Assembly: GCF_012932445.1 (NCBI RefSeq)
Contig: NZ_JAAIIJ010000021.1
Location: 62,001-126,000, forward strand
Length of the DNA: 64,000 bases
Source of the DNA: Bifidobacterium panos
Lineage (GTDB): Bacteria; Actinomycetota; Actinomycetes; Actinomycetales; Bifidobacteriaceae
Direction: 5' to 3'
The position numbers and the translations under genes were made by a program. This document shows, in pieces, positions 1 to 8,699 of this stretch (position 1 is its first letter; each line of letters starts with the position of its first letter). Below the pieces are notes generated by a model. That model was not told the origin of the DNA and ran no database searches. It saw nothing but the letters and a program-made list of their open reading frames with translations.

Positions 1-2
1 GT

Positions 3-953
3 CTCCCTTTCCCTTCGGGCGTGCGGCAACTCGATCTGCGGCCGCTTGATTTCGAGGAATTTCTTTGGGCGGTGGACGAGAAACCTCTTGCCGACGCGAT
101 TCGCGAACACGCCTCGCAACCTTCGTCGTTCATCCTGCATGACAAGGCGCTGGATCTTTTTCACCGTTTCCTGACAATCGGGGGAATGCCGAAAGCGGTC
201 GACGCCTACCGCTCGACACACTCATTCACGCACGTTGCCGAAGAGTTGCGCGAGATCGACGACACCTACATCAACGACATGACCGACCCCGACAACGGCA
301 TTAGCGGCGTGTCCGCCAAAAGAATATGGGACAGCTTGCCGAAACAGCTGCTCAGATCGTCCACCAAGAAATTCAAATACGCCGACGTGATCCGCGGAGG
401 AAGGCGCGAGCGGCTGATGGAACCTCTTGAATGGCTCGAAGCAGCCGGGCTCGTCCTGCGCAACGACATGACCCGAGACACAACCGCGCCATTGAGCCCC
501 TACCGCGACGAGGAGGGCAGTTTCTTCAAAATCTACATGGCCGACACCGGCCTGATGTTCCGCAAATTCGGCATAGCCGCCGAAGTGTTCCTCAACCCGG
601 ACGTCGCCGCGGCCCTTTCCGCTGATTTCCGCGGGGCACTCGCCGAGAATTTCATGATGCAGTCGCTCACGGCCAGCGGTCTGCACACCTTCTATTGGAC
701 CCCGTCGCAAGGTTCGGGCGAACTGGACTTCGTCTTCCAGAATCAGCTCGCGCAAACCATCGCGGTCGAGGTGAAATCCGCCCGCAACGTAACCTCCAAG
801 ACGCTGGCGCGATTCGCCAAAGAAAGCCGCTGCCCGATCGCATACCGACTCTCCGAACGCGACTTCGGCACCAGCCAGATAGCCGGAACCAGCACGCAAC
901 TGCACAGTCTGCCGCTCTACGCAGCCTTCGCCATTGCAAACACGCAATCTTAG
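3..953 (+). CDS. AAA ATPase with DUF4143 C-terminal domain (5' end outside window)
   Basis: The frame is open from base 3, so the N-terminal P-loop part lies outside the window. A GTG at 21 is in frame but falls inside conserved sequence. What is visible begins just before the motif PLDFEEFLWA, typical of the AAA_14/DUF4143 family, and continues with an FHRFLTIGGMPKAV segment also typical of it. The C-terminus holds ELDFVF...IAVEVKSA, an E-x-D...E-x-K pattern like the PD-(D/E)XK nuclease fold. The family is common in bacteria and its function is largely unknown; links to defence or toxin-antitoxin activity are inference. It is followed after 85 bp by a second ATPase gene on the same strand. 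The family call is secure, the role is not. Confidence 0.85.
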   Translation, partial: LPFPSGVRQLDLRPLDFEEFLWAVDEKPLADAIREHASQPSSFILHDKALDLFHRFLTIGGMPKAVDAYRSTHSFTHVAEELREIDDTYINDMTDPDNGISGVSAKRIWDSLPKQLLRSSTKKFKYADVIRGGRRERLMEPLEWLEAAGLVLRNDMTRDTTAPLSPYRDEEGSFFKIYMADTGLMFRKFGIAAEVFLNPDVAAALSADFRGALAENFMMQSLTASGLHTFYWTPSQGSGELDFVFQNQLAQTIAVEVKSARNVTSKTLARFAKESRCPIAYRLSERDFGTSQIAGTSTQLHSLPLYAAFAIANTQS

Positions 954-985
954 GAAGCCCCGATAGAACTAGCCACTTGCGTGGA

Positions 986-1020
986 TATAATACTTGTCAG
1001 TATAATACTCATGAGTATTA
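986..1020 (+). promoter_or_regulatory. Promoter/operator with 18-bp perfect palindrome before ATPase gene
   Basis: Bases 1003-1020 form a perfect palindrome with half-site TAATACTCA. The 9-mer TATAATACT occurs at 986-994 and again at 1001-1009, so a -10-like TATAAT lies inside each copy. ATACT-TGTC-AGTAT between them forms a further inverted repeat. The layout, 19-50 bp upstream of the next start codon, suggests a promoter covered by a dimeric repressor. The repressor is unknown; autoregulation by the ATPase is a guess. Confidence 0.6.
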
Positions 1021-1038
1021 AGGCGATAGGAAGTCGGG

Positions 1039-2454
1039 ATGTTCGTCGGCAGATCCAAGGAATTGCAAGTCCTCAACGACATGTGGGAACGCAGCAGTTA
1101 CCAGATGATGGTGCTGCTTGGCCGGCGTCGCGTGGGGAAAACGGCGCTTCTGGATGAGTTCTCGAAAGACAAGCGCACGCTGTATTTCACTGCGCGCCAG
1201 CAAACGCCAGCAAATAACCTGCGTGATTTTTCGCGCGCGGTGTATGGTTTTTTCAATTTCCCGGAAAGCACCCCGCCGTTTGCCACATGGCAAGACGCCC
1301 TCGACTTCATCGTCAGCAAAGTGCAGGGGGAAGGCGAGCGCTTCCTGTTCGTATTCGACGAGTTTCCCTATGCGGCAATAAGCGACAACTCGTTGCCCTC
1401 CGTGCTGCAGATCGCCATTGACCACGGCTTCAAAAACACCAACAGCATGCTGGTGCTGTGCGGCAGCAACGAGGGATTCATGGAAAGCGAAGTGCTCGGC
1501 TATAAAAGTCCGCTATACGGCCGACGCACGGGGCAGATCAGGCTCAAACCATTCGATGTGTTCGACACCGCGCGCATGCTTGACTTTGCCGGCGCACAGG
1601 ATGTGATCAAATATTACGCGACATTCGGCGGAACCCCGTACTATTTGCAGCAAATCCAAGCGGACAGGAGCTATGAGCGGAACGTGACCGATCTGCTGTT
1701 CAATACCAGCGGTCTGCTGTATGAAGAGCCGCTGATGCTGCTGCGACAGGAACTGCGCGATCCCACAGTATATGGTTCCGTGATGGAAGCCGTGGGCGGC
1801 GGCGCCACCAAGCAGAACAAAATCGCGGATCGAGCCGGAATCACCCCCGTCACCAGTACCAGCAAGTACCTCAAAGTGCTCGAAGATTTGGGACTGCTTG
1901 AACGTCAGGTGCCGCTGGGAGACAACCCGGCCCGTTCGCGCAAAGGACTATGGAAGGTCAAGGATCCGTTTTTTGCGTTCTGGTATCGATTCGTCAGCCC
2001 CAATATCGTCAGTGTGGAAAACGGCAACGGGGAGCTCGCCGCGCGCTCCCTGGTCTTCGGCCCGACGCTCGACACGTATGTGGGCCAGCAATTCGAGGAG
2101 GTGTGCCAGCAATGGCTGCTGCGCGCCAATGGTGAGGGAAAGCTGCCGTTCACGGCGCTGGAATTCGGCAGGTGGTGGGGCAGCGACCCGAACGCCAAAC
2201 AACAAGCCGACATAGATGCCGTGGCGGCCAACTCGCAAACAAGCGAAATCCTTCTGGCAGAATGCAAGTGGAAGAACGACCTCAATGTGTCCGAAACCAT
2301 TGCGACCCTGCGATCGCGGGCGAACCTGATCCCCGGATATGAAAAGCACCATTTCGCGCTGTTCGTCAAAACCGACGGGCTGGCCTCCATCGCCCGCCGT
2401 CAACGCGGCGACAAGGAACTGATGGTCGTCTCCGCCAACGACATACTCGCATAG
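1039..2454 (+). CDS. Archaeal-type ATPase (ATPase_2 / DUF234 family)
   Basis: A 471-residue cytoplasmic P-loop ATPase. The Walker A motif GRRRVGKT is at about residues 28-35, a hydrophobic strand ending FVFDEFPY near 107-114 is Walker B, and the sensor-like strand [11 protein letters not shown] follows. The C-terminal part has the DUF234 hallmark [15 protein letters not shown], then DIDAVA...LLAECKWKN, a D...E-C-K pattern resembling PD-(D/E)XK nucleases. ATG 1039 is preceded by AGGAAG. The gene lies downstream of a palindromic operator and another ATPase gene on the same strand. Proteins of this family are widespread and mostly uncharacterised; a DNA-related or defence role is inferred from the nuclease-like motif and the neighbourhood. 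Confidence 0.88.
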   Translation: MFVGRSKELQVLNDMWERSSYQMMVLLGRRRVGKTALLDEFSKDKRTLYFTARQQTPANNLRDFSRAVYGFFNFPESTPPFATWQDALDFIVSKVQGEGERFLFVFDEFPYAAISDNSLPSVLQIAIDHGFKNTNSMLVLCGSNEGFMESEVLGYKSPLYGRRTGQIRLKPFDVFDTARMLDFAGAQDVIKYYATFGGTPYYLQQIQADRSYERNVTDLLFNTSGLLYEEPLMLLRQELRDPTVYGSVMEAVGGGATKQNKIADRAGITPVTSTSKYLKVLEDLGLLERQVPLGDNPARSRKGLWKVKDPFFAFWYRFVSPNIVSVENGNGELAARSLVFGPTLDTYVGQQFEEVCQQWLLRANGEGKLPFTALEFGRWWGSDPNAKQQADIDAVAANSQTSEILLAECKWKNDLNVSETIATLRSRANLIPGYEKHHFALFVKTDGLASIARRQRGDKELMVVSANDILA

Positions 2455-2704
2455 CCGCACGCGCCGACACCTCCCGCTACCTCCCGCTTTGATTGTCTCG
2501 CCAATTGATACATTCAAAGCACGGACAGCCATTCGAGCGCAGCAATATGCAGACAGCAGCCCTCTTGAGAGCAGCTGCAGGAGGATGAGCAGACGCCCTA
2601 TTCTGCCGTTACTATCAAGCCTTTGAAACGCATGAGGAAACCGAGTGCCTGTTCCTGTGGAATATTGATGTCAACATGAGCCAAAAATTGGCACTACATC
2701 CGCG

Positions 2705-2741
2705 TTAACTTTCTAACTTTCGTTAAAAGTTAGAAAGTTAA
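2705..2741. promoter_or_regulatory. 37-bp inverted repeat, orphan operator
   Basis: Two perfect 16-base arms (2705-2720 and 2726-2741) with a 5-base loop CGTTA. Each arm holds two copies of AACTTT, so the element has four AACTTT/AAAGTT half-sites. It is AT-rich in a GC-rich setting. No convincing gene starts next to it. It resembles an operator left behind after loss of its gene. Confidence 0.5.
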
Positions 2742-2890
2742 TGCCATCAACACACAAAAATCACATAATCTTTGACAATAAAAGCAGGAAAATATCAGCC
2801 TCAAGGAAAACCCGAGAAACGAAACGCCAACACCGCGCGCCACTCATCCGCCGTCTCATTATCCGACAAACGCACAGCACGAAACCTTAC

Positions 2891-2938
2891 TTATTCGACC
2901 ACGATTCGACCGTTTTTAACCGCTTTCGACCGGTCGAA
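2891..2938. repeat. Short copy (4 units) of the ACC-phased repeat array
   Basis: Units with core (C/T)(G/A)ACC start their ACC at 2898, 2909, 2919 and 2929, giving gaps of 11, 10 and 10. The outer edges match both ends of the 11-unit array at 8149-8262 (TTATTCGACCACGATTCGAC at the left, CGACCGGTCGAAG at the right), so this copy looks like that array with seven inner units deleted. No gene of the type found beside the long array remains here. Confidence 0.65.
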
Positions 2939-2978
2939 GGGGAAATGCATCGAGAGAATGACGCCAATCAGTCAACAG

Positions 2979-3124
2979 AGACCCCGAGCATATCGGCCGC
3001 ATCCTGAGTGGTCAGCCTAGTGTCGCAAGGAGCAACCAGAACCGCCTTCCCCTTCGATAACTGCCCGGCCACCTGAAGCAGCGCTTCGGCAAGCTCCCTG
3101 GTCACAGGCCTGTCCTCCTGCCCC
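2979..3124 (-). pseudogene. Fragment of PIN-module antitoxin gene
   Basis: The minus-strand translation contains EDRPVTRELAEALLQVAGQL and DTRLTTQDAADMLGV, nearly identical to the middle of the intact antitoxin at 10009-10539. Both ends are missing: the match begins within the helix-turn-helix and stops before the N-terminal part. There is no nearby toxin. It is a relic of a second copy of the PIN module. Confidence 0.75.
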
Positions 3125-3228
3125 TGATCACGGCACGCACACGGGACGGGCGGCTTATAAGGCTGGACGAAAACCAACAACCGAAACGCCCGGTGTGAAA
3201 AGAAGAGAGCGCCAAGATTGCACGAGGT

Positions 3229-3801
3229 TCAGGTGAGGTTCCCCCGAACCATGCCGACTACATCACGGTTGACTTCCCTGATTCTGGGGTCTTTCATCAT
3301 ATCCTCTGTGGTCATCCACCGGCATCGTTTTGACCCGACCATGAAACTGTCGCCCTGCCAAGCGTCCGGCATGTGGGTCACATCGGCCTTGTAGAGATGG
3401 TAGACATAGTAGCGTTTCTCGCCGCCGTGCTCCGTGGACGGTTTGGCCGACTCCTGTTGCGCCACCGGTTGGATCGTGAAGTCGGAACGGCTGATTTCAA
3501 AAGCGTCGGAAAGGTACTGGGCCACCTGCTCCAAGTCAACCGAAATGGGTTCGACGGTTTTGTGATATGGGAAGAAGTCGCACTGCCAACCCTCGTCAAA
3601 GAATACGAGGTAACGGTTCCTGAAATCGCCTGTGGCGTCGCGCACGGCGATAATGGAACTTTCTCGCTCGGTTCTATCCATGGCCACTATATCCTTGTAC
3701 ATATCCTCTGCGGTGTAACGGCTCTTAATCGCCCTGTACAGCGTCCAGCCGCCAAAAATGAGAAACAGGATTGCGAGAAAGAACAAACCATATGTAGCCA
3801 T
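3229..3801 (-). CDS. Hypothetical single-pass membrane protein
   Basis: About 190 residues. A hydrophobic stretch YGLFFLAILFLIFGGWTLY near the N-terminus is a probable membrane anchor, followed by a soluble domain with RYLVFFDEGWQCDFFPYHKT and, near the C-terminus, SFMVGSKRCRWMTTEDMM. I do not recognise a named family. ATG 3801 is chosen; an in-frame TTG lies six bases upstream, and neither has a clear Shine-Dalgarno sequence. It stands alone on the minus strand between ATPase debris and the RloAB pair. Function unknown. Confidence 0.6.
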   Translation of the reverse strand: MATYGLFFLAILFLIFGGWTLYRAIKSRYTAEDMYKDIVAMDRTERESSIIAVRDATGDFRNRYLVFFDEGWQCDFFPYHKTVEPISVDLEQVAQYLSDAFEISRSDFTIQPVAQQESAKPSTEHGGEKRYYVYHLYKADVTHMPDAWQGDSFMVGSKRCRWMTTEDMMKDPRIREVNRDVVGMVRGNLT

Positions 3802-4467
3802 GTGCAATTCGAAACATATGCGGCCGGCAGATAGAAAACGCCCGCCGCAACATTGCCAATCGCATTGTATATCGGCCCATTGCCTATCTCGTCCTTATGT
3901 TCCGTGATTTTGCTACGCAGCTCGAACCTGTCGATTCGCAACACCATACCTCCTTATAGTACACAGAACCGGGGGCGAATCGCGTGTTTTCTTGCGCACG
4001 AGGCGGTGGCTGGGCTAAGTGCATAAAGAAGATTGACGCGGATTGGGATCTTTTGGAAAACGCGCCCGAGAGCCGCAACAGTTGGAAGCTCCCGCTGCTA
4101 AATGCGGAAGAGCCGGTGCCCGAAGGTACCGGCTCAACGCTTAATTCAAGGGGCGGAATTGGAGCCACCCCACCGGATTGGCCATCTCCCCTGAAAAGTC
4201 GTTGCGCACCGCCTTAAAACGGGAGAAGTCGCGATGCCTTACTCCGGCAACATCCACCATAGCCGATACGACGAAGACCTCTTGCGAGACCAAAACCGAC
4301 CTCCGGCAACAGTCGGATGACGTTGCCACGCCAGTTGCGACGCGGCTTACTAGAAAGGAGCGGAACATGCGTAATCCCAAAGAGGAGCCGCACGGCGTTC
4401 AAACATCTGGCTCATGCAGCCGCCATAAGCCTATCGCCATCGATAGACCCCATCATGGCCAACACTG
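3802..4467. other. Gene-poor spacer with one strong hairpin
   Basis: No convincing gene. Bases 4110-4135 form an 11-bp stem (GAGCCGGTGCC against GGTACCGGCTC, one G-T pair) with a CGAA tetraloop. No T-run follows on either strand, so it is not a classical terminator. It lies 330 bp downstream of the rloB stop on the minus strand. Short open frames here have no start signals or recognisable domains. Confidence 0.4.
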
Positions 4468-5130
4468 TCACAACGCCCCTGGCCGTACGGACGACGAGAG
4501 ATGCTCTATTACCATTGGCATATCCGTCCACGGCGCATACGCCTGCTCTTGGTACGCAGTGAGCATGGCGCGCGCACGGCCACGCTCTTTCGAGTTGTGC
4601 CGCCGGGCATTGCGCACTGCTCGTGCCGTGTGGTCTACGTCTATCTTTTCCAAATTCACGTACTTGTTTCGCGGCCCATAAGTCATCCCGGCTTTCGCGG
4701 CCGCCACCTTGACATCGGACGCTGTCACAAAACTGGCCGGGCACTCCCGAACGTGATCCAGGAGCCACGCTTCAAAACACGGGTTTGAGATGATTAACTC
4801 GATTCCCGCGCCTCTGCAGACTTTTTGCGCCTCCGCATGATCGTGGTAGTTGTCCACATCGACGACAACCCAAATCTTCTCATACGCATCAGCCGAATCG
4901 TCCTTTTCGGCCTCATCCTTCAACGCAACGGCGTGATTAGCCAGCTGAGCCGGGCTGTTATTCCAGTTCTGGTATTCGATCATCACGTTGTACATCGACT
5001 TAAGATGATTGAAATACTGCTTCTCCGTTTCGGCCCCTCCGCACACGACCAGATAACGCTTCTGCCGCGTCCTGCGCGAACGAGAAACATTACGGCCGTG
5101 CGCCGGGATATGACGGTGCTTCTTGGACAT
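4468..5130 (-). CDS. rloB: RloB-family protein (AbiL-like partner)
   Basis: 220 residues. The N-terminus is basic (KKHRHIPAHGRNVSRSRRTR). It is followed by YLVVCGGAETEKQYFNHLK, the G-x-E-T-E block of RloB/TOPRIM-like proteins, by IWVVVDVDNYHDH (D-x-D), and by SNPCFEAWLLDH, all in the order usual for RloB. The TOPRIM-type acidic residues suggest a nuclease activity, which is inference. The start is ATG 5130, whose A is shared with the rloA stop in TGATG, so translation is coupled. An upstream in-frame TTG (5133) is less likely. With the ATPase before it, this matches the RloA-RloB arrangement known from restriction-linked loci and the AbiL phage-resistance pair. Confidence 0.82.
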   Translation of the reverse strand: MSKKHRHIPAHGRNVSRSRRTRQKRYLVVCGGAETEKQYFNHLKSMYNVMIEYQNWNNSPAQLANHAVALKDEAEKDDSADAYEKIWVVVDVDNYHDHAEAQKVCRGAGIELIISNPCFEAWLLDHVRECPASFVTASDVKVAAAKAGMTYGPRNKYVNLEKIDVDHTARAVRNARRHNSKERGRARAMLTAYQEQAYAPWTDMPMVIEHLSSSVRPGAL

Positions 5131-6443
5131 CAAGCATCAGCCCCATTCACCATGCGCGCAAACGCATTGTGGAAACTCGGCTTCGGCACAGCGCCATACA
5201 CGCCATTGAGATAATTCTTGCCTATATTCTCCGCTTTACGCACCTTCAGATCCGTCGCGGGGAAAATCTCCGAAGCGCCCTCACTGTCCTTTTCCACGAG
5301 CCAAACCTGATCGGGCTGAATAAGCCGCGCCGCAGAGCCTGAACGATTGATCAACGACACATCGTGTGTGGTGAAAATGAGCTGCGAGCCATGCGGGTTC
5401 GTGTCAGGATCCGCGTACAGCGCCACCAGCTCCTCAACCAGAGTGGGGTGCAGACTCGTGTCGATCTCGTCGACCAAGGTCACTGACTGACACGACAACT
5501 GCCTGAGAGCGAGCGAGAAGAACGACAACGCCGCCAATGTGCCTTTCGATTCATTGACAGAACCGAAATCCGCCTTCGTCGTCCCCCCGGCATGTTCGAA
5601 TTGCAACTGCATGGCGCTGTGCGACCCGAACATCTGGTCAAGATGCTCGTCGTCGGCACCAAACTGCTCCTTCATTGAGGCTTTGATCTGATCCAACATC
5701 TCCGCCGGCACATTAACCGGCGCGCTGCGCACACCACTGATGCCGAAATCGGCATATCGAATCAGCTCCGACAAATGCTTGGAGAACTCCGTCTTGTTGT
5801 TGAATTCATCAAGAATCCGCGATTCTTCCTGAGCAAAACCATCTGCTTCACAATAGGCGATGCCTTTCGAGAAAAACTCAAAAGCAGGCCGAACGCTCGC
5901 AATCCCCGCAGCCGCAGCCGCGGAAAGCGCCAACGCATTAGGGCGCAACTCAAGGGTTTTCGACACCTGGGCTTTCGGCCCCTTGAACGAGGCACCAAAT
6001 TTCACCCCGTCCCCATCACGCGAAAACAGCAACGACGAATGCGTGGAGAAACGCTCACCGATCCTCTTGTATACCTGAAGTTCCTCTTCCAGAATGCGCC
6101 TGTCATCAAAGCGAAACCAGTATTGGTATCTCTGGGCATCATCCGCGATGAACTCCGCAAAAAACATGGAGTCTTTCTCCCGGGCGCTTTCCGTCAGCAC
6201 GAATGGATCACGAGGAATGAGGCTCGAAGCGTCGCCTTGCCCATAGCTGTTCACCACCATGTCACACATAATGCGCAACGCTTTGAGAAAATTGGACTTG
6301 CCGGACGCATTGGAACCGTACACTGCCGCGATTGAAGAATATTCGGGTTCCCGCTCCCCCCTGAAACGAGCATCACGAGACATGGAAAACGACTGCTCGT
6401 CACGAAAACTTCTGAAATTAGCAAAACTGAAATCAATGAGCAT
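5130..6443 (-). CDS. rloA: RloA-type AAA ATPase (ABC/SMC-like, AbiL/OLD-type)
   Basis: 437 residues. The N-terminus IDFSFANFRSFRDEQSFSM and Walker A YGSNASGKSN (about residues 43-52) are typical of AAA_15/AAA_21 ATPases. Near the C-terminus comes TLVDEIDTSLHPTLVEELV (Walker B with the D-loop) and then QLIFTTHDVSLI, the switch histidine. This is the architecture of overcoming-lysogenisation-defect and abortive-infection ATPases that sense phage and license a partner nuclease. ATG 6443 has GGAAGAGG at good spacing. A TTGCAA-18-TATACT promoter is visible upstream at 6475-6504. rloB overlaps the stop codon. Whether this pair is active against phage here is untested. Confidence 0.85.
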   Translation of the reverse strand: MLIDFSFANFRSFRDEQSFSMSRDARFRGEREPEYSSIAAVYGSNASGKSNFLKALRIMCDMVVNSYGQGDASSLIPRDPFVLTESAREKDSMFFAEFIADDAQRYQYWFRFDDRRILEEELQVYKRIGERFSTHSSLLFSRDGDGVKFGASFKGPKAQVSKTLELRPNALALSAAAAAGIASVRPAFEFFSKGIAYCEADGFAQEESRILDEFNNKTEFSKHLSELIRYADFGISGVRSAPVNVPAEMLDQIKASMKEQFGADDEHLDQMFGSHSAMQLQFEHAGGTTKADFGSVNESKGTLAALSFFSLALRQLSCQSVTLVDEIDTSLHPTLVEELVALYADPDTNPHGSQLIFTTHDVSLINRSGSAARLIQPDQVWLVEKDSEGASEIFPATDLKVRKAENIGKNYLNGVYGAVPKPSFHNAFARMVNGADA

Positions 6444-6474
6444 CGCGACCTCTTCCTACCCTTATGACACGATA

Positions 6475-6504
6475 AGTATATATATAAATGGGTATTATTT
6501 GCAA
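6475..6504 (-). promoter_or_regulatory. Predicted promoter of rloAB
   Basis: On the minus strand TTGCAA (6504-6499) is separated by 18 bp from TATACT (6480-6475), about 32 bp before the start codon of the ATPase gene. The spacer is very AT-rich (TATATA repeat). Position and motifs fit a housekeeping promoter. Confidence 0.5.
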
Positions 6505-6591
6505 ATTCTTGCATAAAATGCCATTTTCTATGATACTTTATGAAGACATCCGCGAAAATCTTCCTCAAATACTCAAGCCCACGACCGCATG

Positions 6592-6627
6592 TGGATTGGC
6601 GGCGATTATGCCTGACTGTCGCGCTTT
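6592..6627. repeat. 36-bp dispersed repeat, copy 1
   Basis: GGATTGGCGGCGATTATGCC and the following bases CTGACTGTCGCGCT recur at 9343-9378 with two or three changes. The two copies bracket the Schlafen gene, its repeat array and the HigBA remnant. Neither copy is coding. The repeats may be scars of a recombination or insertion event. Confidence 0.55.
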
Positions 6628-6694
6628 TGCACCGGCAAATACAAAACCGTGCGCAAAGTGAACTGCGCCCGGAGACACTGGAAAATTGAACAAC

Positions 6695-8107
6695 TCACGA
6701 GGCAGGCGATTCCGCCGACCGCATATAGCGACGATTCCGAGTATGTCCCAACGCGACCAGTTCCCCCTGCTTGACCCGACCGGCAATCTTACGCCGCACC
6801 GCGCGCGCATCGGCATTGGCCAGACGCGCAATTTGCGAGATGGTGATTGCGTCGCGTTCGGTAAGCAGATACTCGATGGCTTCGTCAATGGTCATTTCTC
6901 CTGTGCCATCCGAATCCATAACAGCAGCGGCATTCTCCTGCCCGTCAATCGGCACGAACGCCGTGAAAACAAGACCATCCTTGAATGCGGGTTCACCGCC
7001 GGAATATATCTTCGTGTATTTGACAAGATTGCGCACGCCGCTACCGAGTTCCTCGGCAAGGCCGATTTGCGCAAATACGTCAGCAATAACCGGATTCTTG
7101 GGAACAGGCGTGAAATTGCCCAGGTCAATCTCGCCCTCGAACGCGGGCCGACTGGCATTGCGCGTCTCAATGCCATCATTCGTGATGGTAATCTGAGCGG
7201 GGATGGGGCTGGAATATTCACGATGCACAAGGATGTTCGACACCAGCTCTCGGACAATCCAATCGCGCGGGCTGACCGCCATATCGCTTTCGGCATGGAA
7301 ACGATCGGGCAACGCCTTGCGCATGAACTCGGCAAGCAAATCATAGGAATCGATCAGATTCGTGCGCACGATAAGACGGTCATCATAACGATCTCGATCA
7401 TCACGCCGGACGACGGCATCGGTCTTGTAAGCCGGCAACAAATCCGCAATCACGTCGTCCTTGCCCAAGAGCAGCCCCGCGGCAAGGGTCATGCCTTCGG
7501 TATGGCTGCTATAGTCGCGCGCGTACAGTCGCGCACTGCGCAACAAAGCCATGTCTTCCATATGAACCCACGGATGGCCGGGAGTCTTATTGCCAGCCAT
7601 TGATCGAATGCGCTCTATCAGTCTCGGTTCAAGATCCGCGACCGATAAACCAGGGTAGATACGCTGTTCAGTGAAGATATTCTGCTTGCGGATGTACATC
7701 TGAACAATCTGCATCTCACCATCGATGCGCTTGTCGGTGTCAGCGACGCGATCCCACACCTGCCCCTTGTAACGAAAAACGGACGAGGTCGGCGGCACCC
7801 ATACGCGGATCACCGTCTTGCCATCATATTGAAAACGCTCCGTTTCCACGACCAGGGTCGGGGAAAACGATTGGGACTGCCCTGTGACGTTAGCGATGTT
7901 GCGCTCGATGCTCAGCGCGGATTTCTCCGGCACCCCAATCACCGTGCCATCGTCCTTCACCCCAAGGAAGATCGACCCTCCGGCATGGTTGGCAAAAGAG
8001 CACACGGTCTCATAGGTATCCGGCTCAGGATTGCCGCCGCAACGCTTGAATTCCACGGTCGAGCTCTCGCCAGAACGCAATGTTTCTTCAAATTCCGCGA
8101 TGTCCAT
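6695..8107 (-). CDS. Schlafen AlbA-type DNA-binding / HATPase (RecG C-terminal-like) protein
   Basis: 470 residues. The N-terminal block ESSTVEFKRCGG ... FANHAGGSIFLGVKDDGTV is the AlbA_2 (Schlafen) domain, residues about 15-130. A middle-to-C-terminal block RELVSNILVHREYSS ... IANDG-like ITNDGIETRN and GLAEELGSGVRNLVKY is the HATPase_c_4 domain often annotated as RecG C-terminal-like. A short winged-helix-like tail (ITISQIARLANADARAVRRKI) follows. Such proteins are usually annotated as transcriptional regulators or accessory defence factors. ATG 8107 has GAGGTGG just upstream. The gene is preceded by an 11-unit, helically phased repeat array, which is a plausible binding site for its own DNA-binding domain. 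Confidence 0.82.
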   Translation of the reverse strand: MDIAEFEETLRSGESSTVEFKRCGGNPEPDTYETVCSFANHAGGSIFLGVKDDGTVIGVPEKSALSIERNIANVTGQSQSFSPTLVVETERFQYDGKTVIRVWVPPTSSVFRYKGQVWDRVADTDKRIDGEMQIVQMYIRKQNIFTEQRIYPGLSVADLEPRLIERIRSMAGNKTPGHPWVHMEDMALLRSARLYARDYSSHTEGMTLAAGLLLGKDDVIADLLPAYKTDAVVRRDDRDRYDDRLIVRTNLIDSYDLLAEFMRKALPDRFHAESDMAVSPRDWIVRELVSNILVHREYSSPIPAQITITNDGIETRNASRPAFEGEIDLGNFTPVPKNPVIADVFAQIGLAEELGSGVRNLVKYTKIYSGGEPAFKDGLVFTAFVPIDGQENAAAVMDSDGTGEMTIDEAIEYLLTERDAITISQIARLANADARAVRRKIAGRVKQGELVALGHTRNRRYMRSAESPAS

Positions 8108-8148
8108 CAGGCCACCTCACTTAACAGATAATGCATAATTCCCACTTA

Positions 8149-8262
8149 TTCGACCACGATTCGACCGCTTATGACCACATTTTAACCGCTTTCGACCGTT
8201 TATGACCGCGATTCGACCGTTTTTAACCGCTTTCGACCGCTTTCGACCGCTTTCGACCGGTC
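8149..8262. repeat. 11-unit helically phased repeat array upstream of the Schlafen gene
   Basis: Cores of (C/T)(G/A)ACC(G/A) start their ACC at 8153, 8164, 8174, 8185, 8195, 8205, 8216, 8226, 8236, 8246 and 8256. The gaps are 10 or 11 bp, mean 10.3, so all units face the same side of the helix. The three most complete units read TTTCGACCGC. On the gene's strand the unit is GCGGTCGAAA. The array lies about 40-155 bp upstream of the start codon at 8107. Such phasing fits cooperative binding of an oligomer or DNA bending. Confidence 0.8.
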
Positions 8263-8381
8263 GAAGCAAGCGGGAAGGCCATTCGGGACAACTGCCCAAA
8301 CAATACGCGGCACAACTGGCAGCATAAACCACCCACTTTTCAGTGGTCCAGATCAGAGTGCCGGACATGGAAGGCGGAACA

Positions 8382-8699
8382 TCAAGAGGAAACCCCGGCT
8401 GGCGGGACGCCCCGGGCTTGGACGGGTTCGATGACCAGTCGCCCACCCAAAGCCCCAACGACTTTGGAAATGGTGCGGAAGCTCGGGTTGCCGGAACGAT
8501 CGAGGCTCTTGTACAGACTCTCGCGGCCGACGCCGGCCTCTTTGGCGATCTGCCCCATGCCTCGCGCTTTGGCAACGTCTCCTATGGCCGCTTGCAGCAA
8601 GGCGGGGTCATCCAGTTCCGCGGCGGCGTTGAGGTATGCGATTGCATCCCGTTCGTTGTCGATGTATTCACTTGCATCCCAGCGGCTGGCATTCACCAT
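8382..8699 (-). CDS. HigA-type antitoxin of a HigBA-like module
   Basis: 105 residues, starting MVNASRWDASEYIDNERD and containing LQAAIGDVAKARGMGQIAKE, then GRESLYKSLDRSGNPSF, the helix-turn-helix of HigA/DNA-binding antitoxins of the HigBA/RelBE-like 'addiction module' type. ATG 8699 has AGAAAGGA six or seven bases upstream, a strong ribosome site. The preceding toxin frame runs straight into this one without a stop, because the toxin has lost its C-terminal part. The antitoxin thus seems intact while its toxin is broken. It may still bind the 30-bp palindrome at 8914-8943 and act as an orphan repressor. Confidence 0.75.
   Translation of the reverse strand: MVNASRWDASEYIDNERDAIAYLNAAAELDDPALLQAAIGDVAKARGMGQIAKEAGVGRESLYKSLDRSGNPSFRTISKVVGALGGRLVIEPVQARGVPPAGVSS

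Noticed and set aside
222-947. Long open frame on the minus strand opposite the first ATPase
   Set aside because: It has no recognisable domain and overlaps a well-supported gene completely.
2741-3007. 88-codon frame after the orphan palindrome
   Set aside because: No ribosome site, no recognisable domain, and it runs through the repeat array and the antitoxin relic.
3984-4217. 77-codon frame containing the 4110-4135 hairpin
   Set aside because: No start signal; codon use is not gene-like; the hairpin lies within it.
6355-6360. C6 run in rloA as a phase-variation tract
   Set aside because: Too short, and the frame is intact on both sides.
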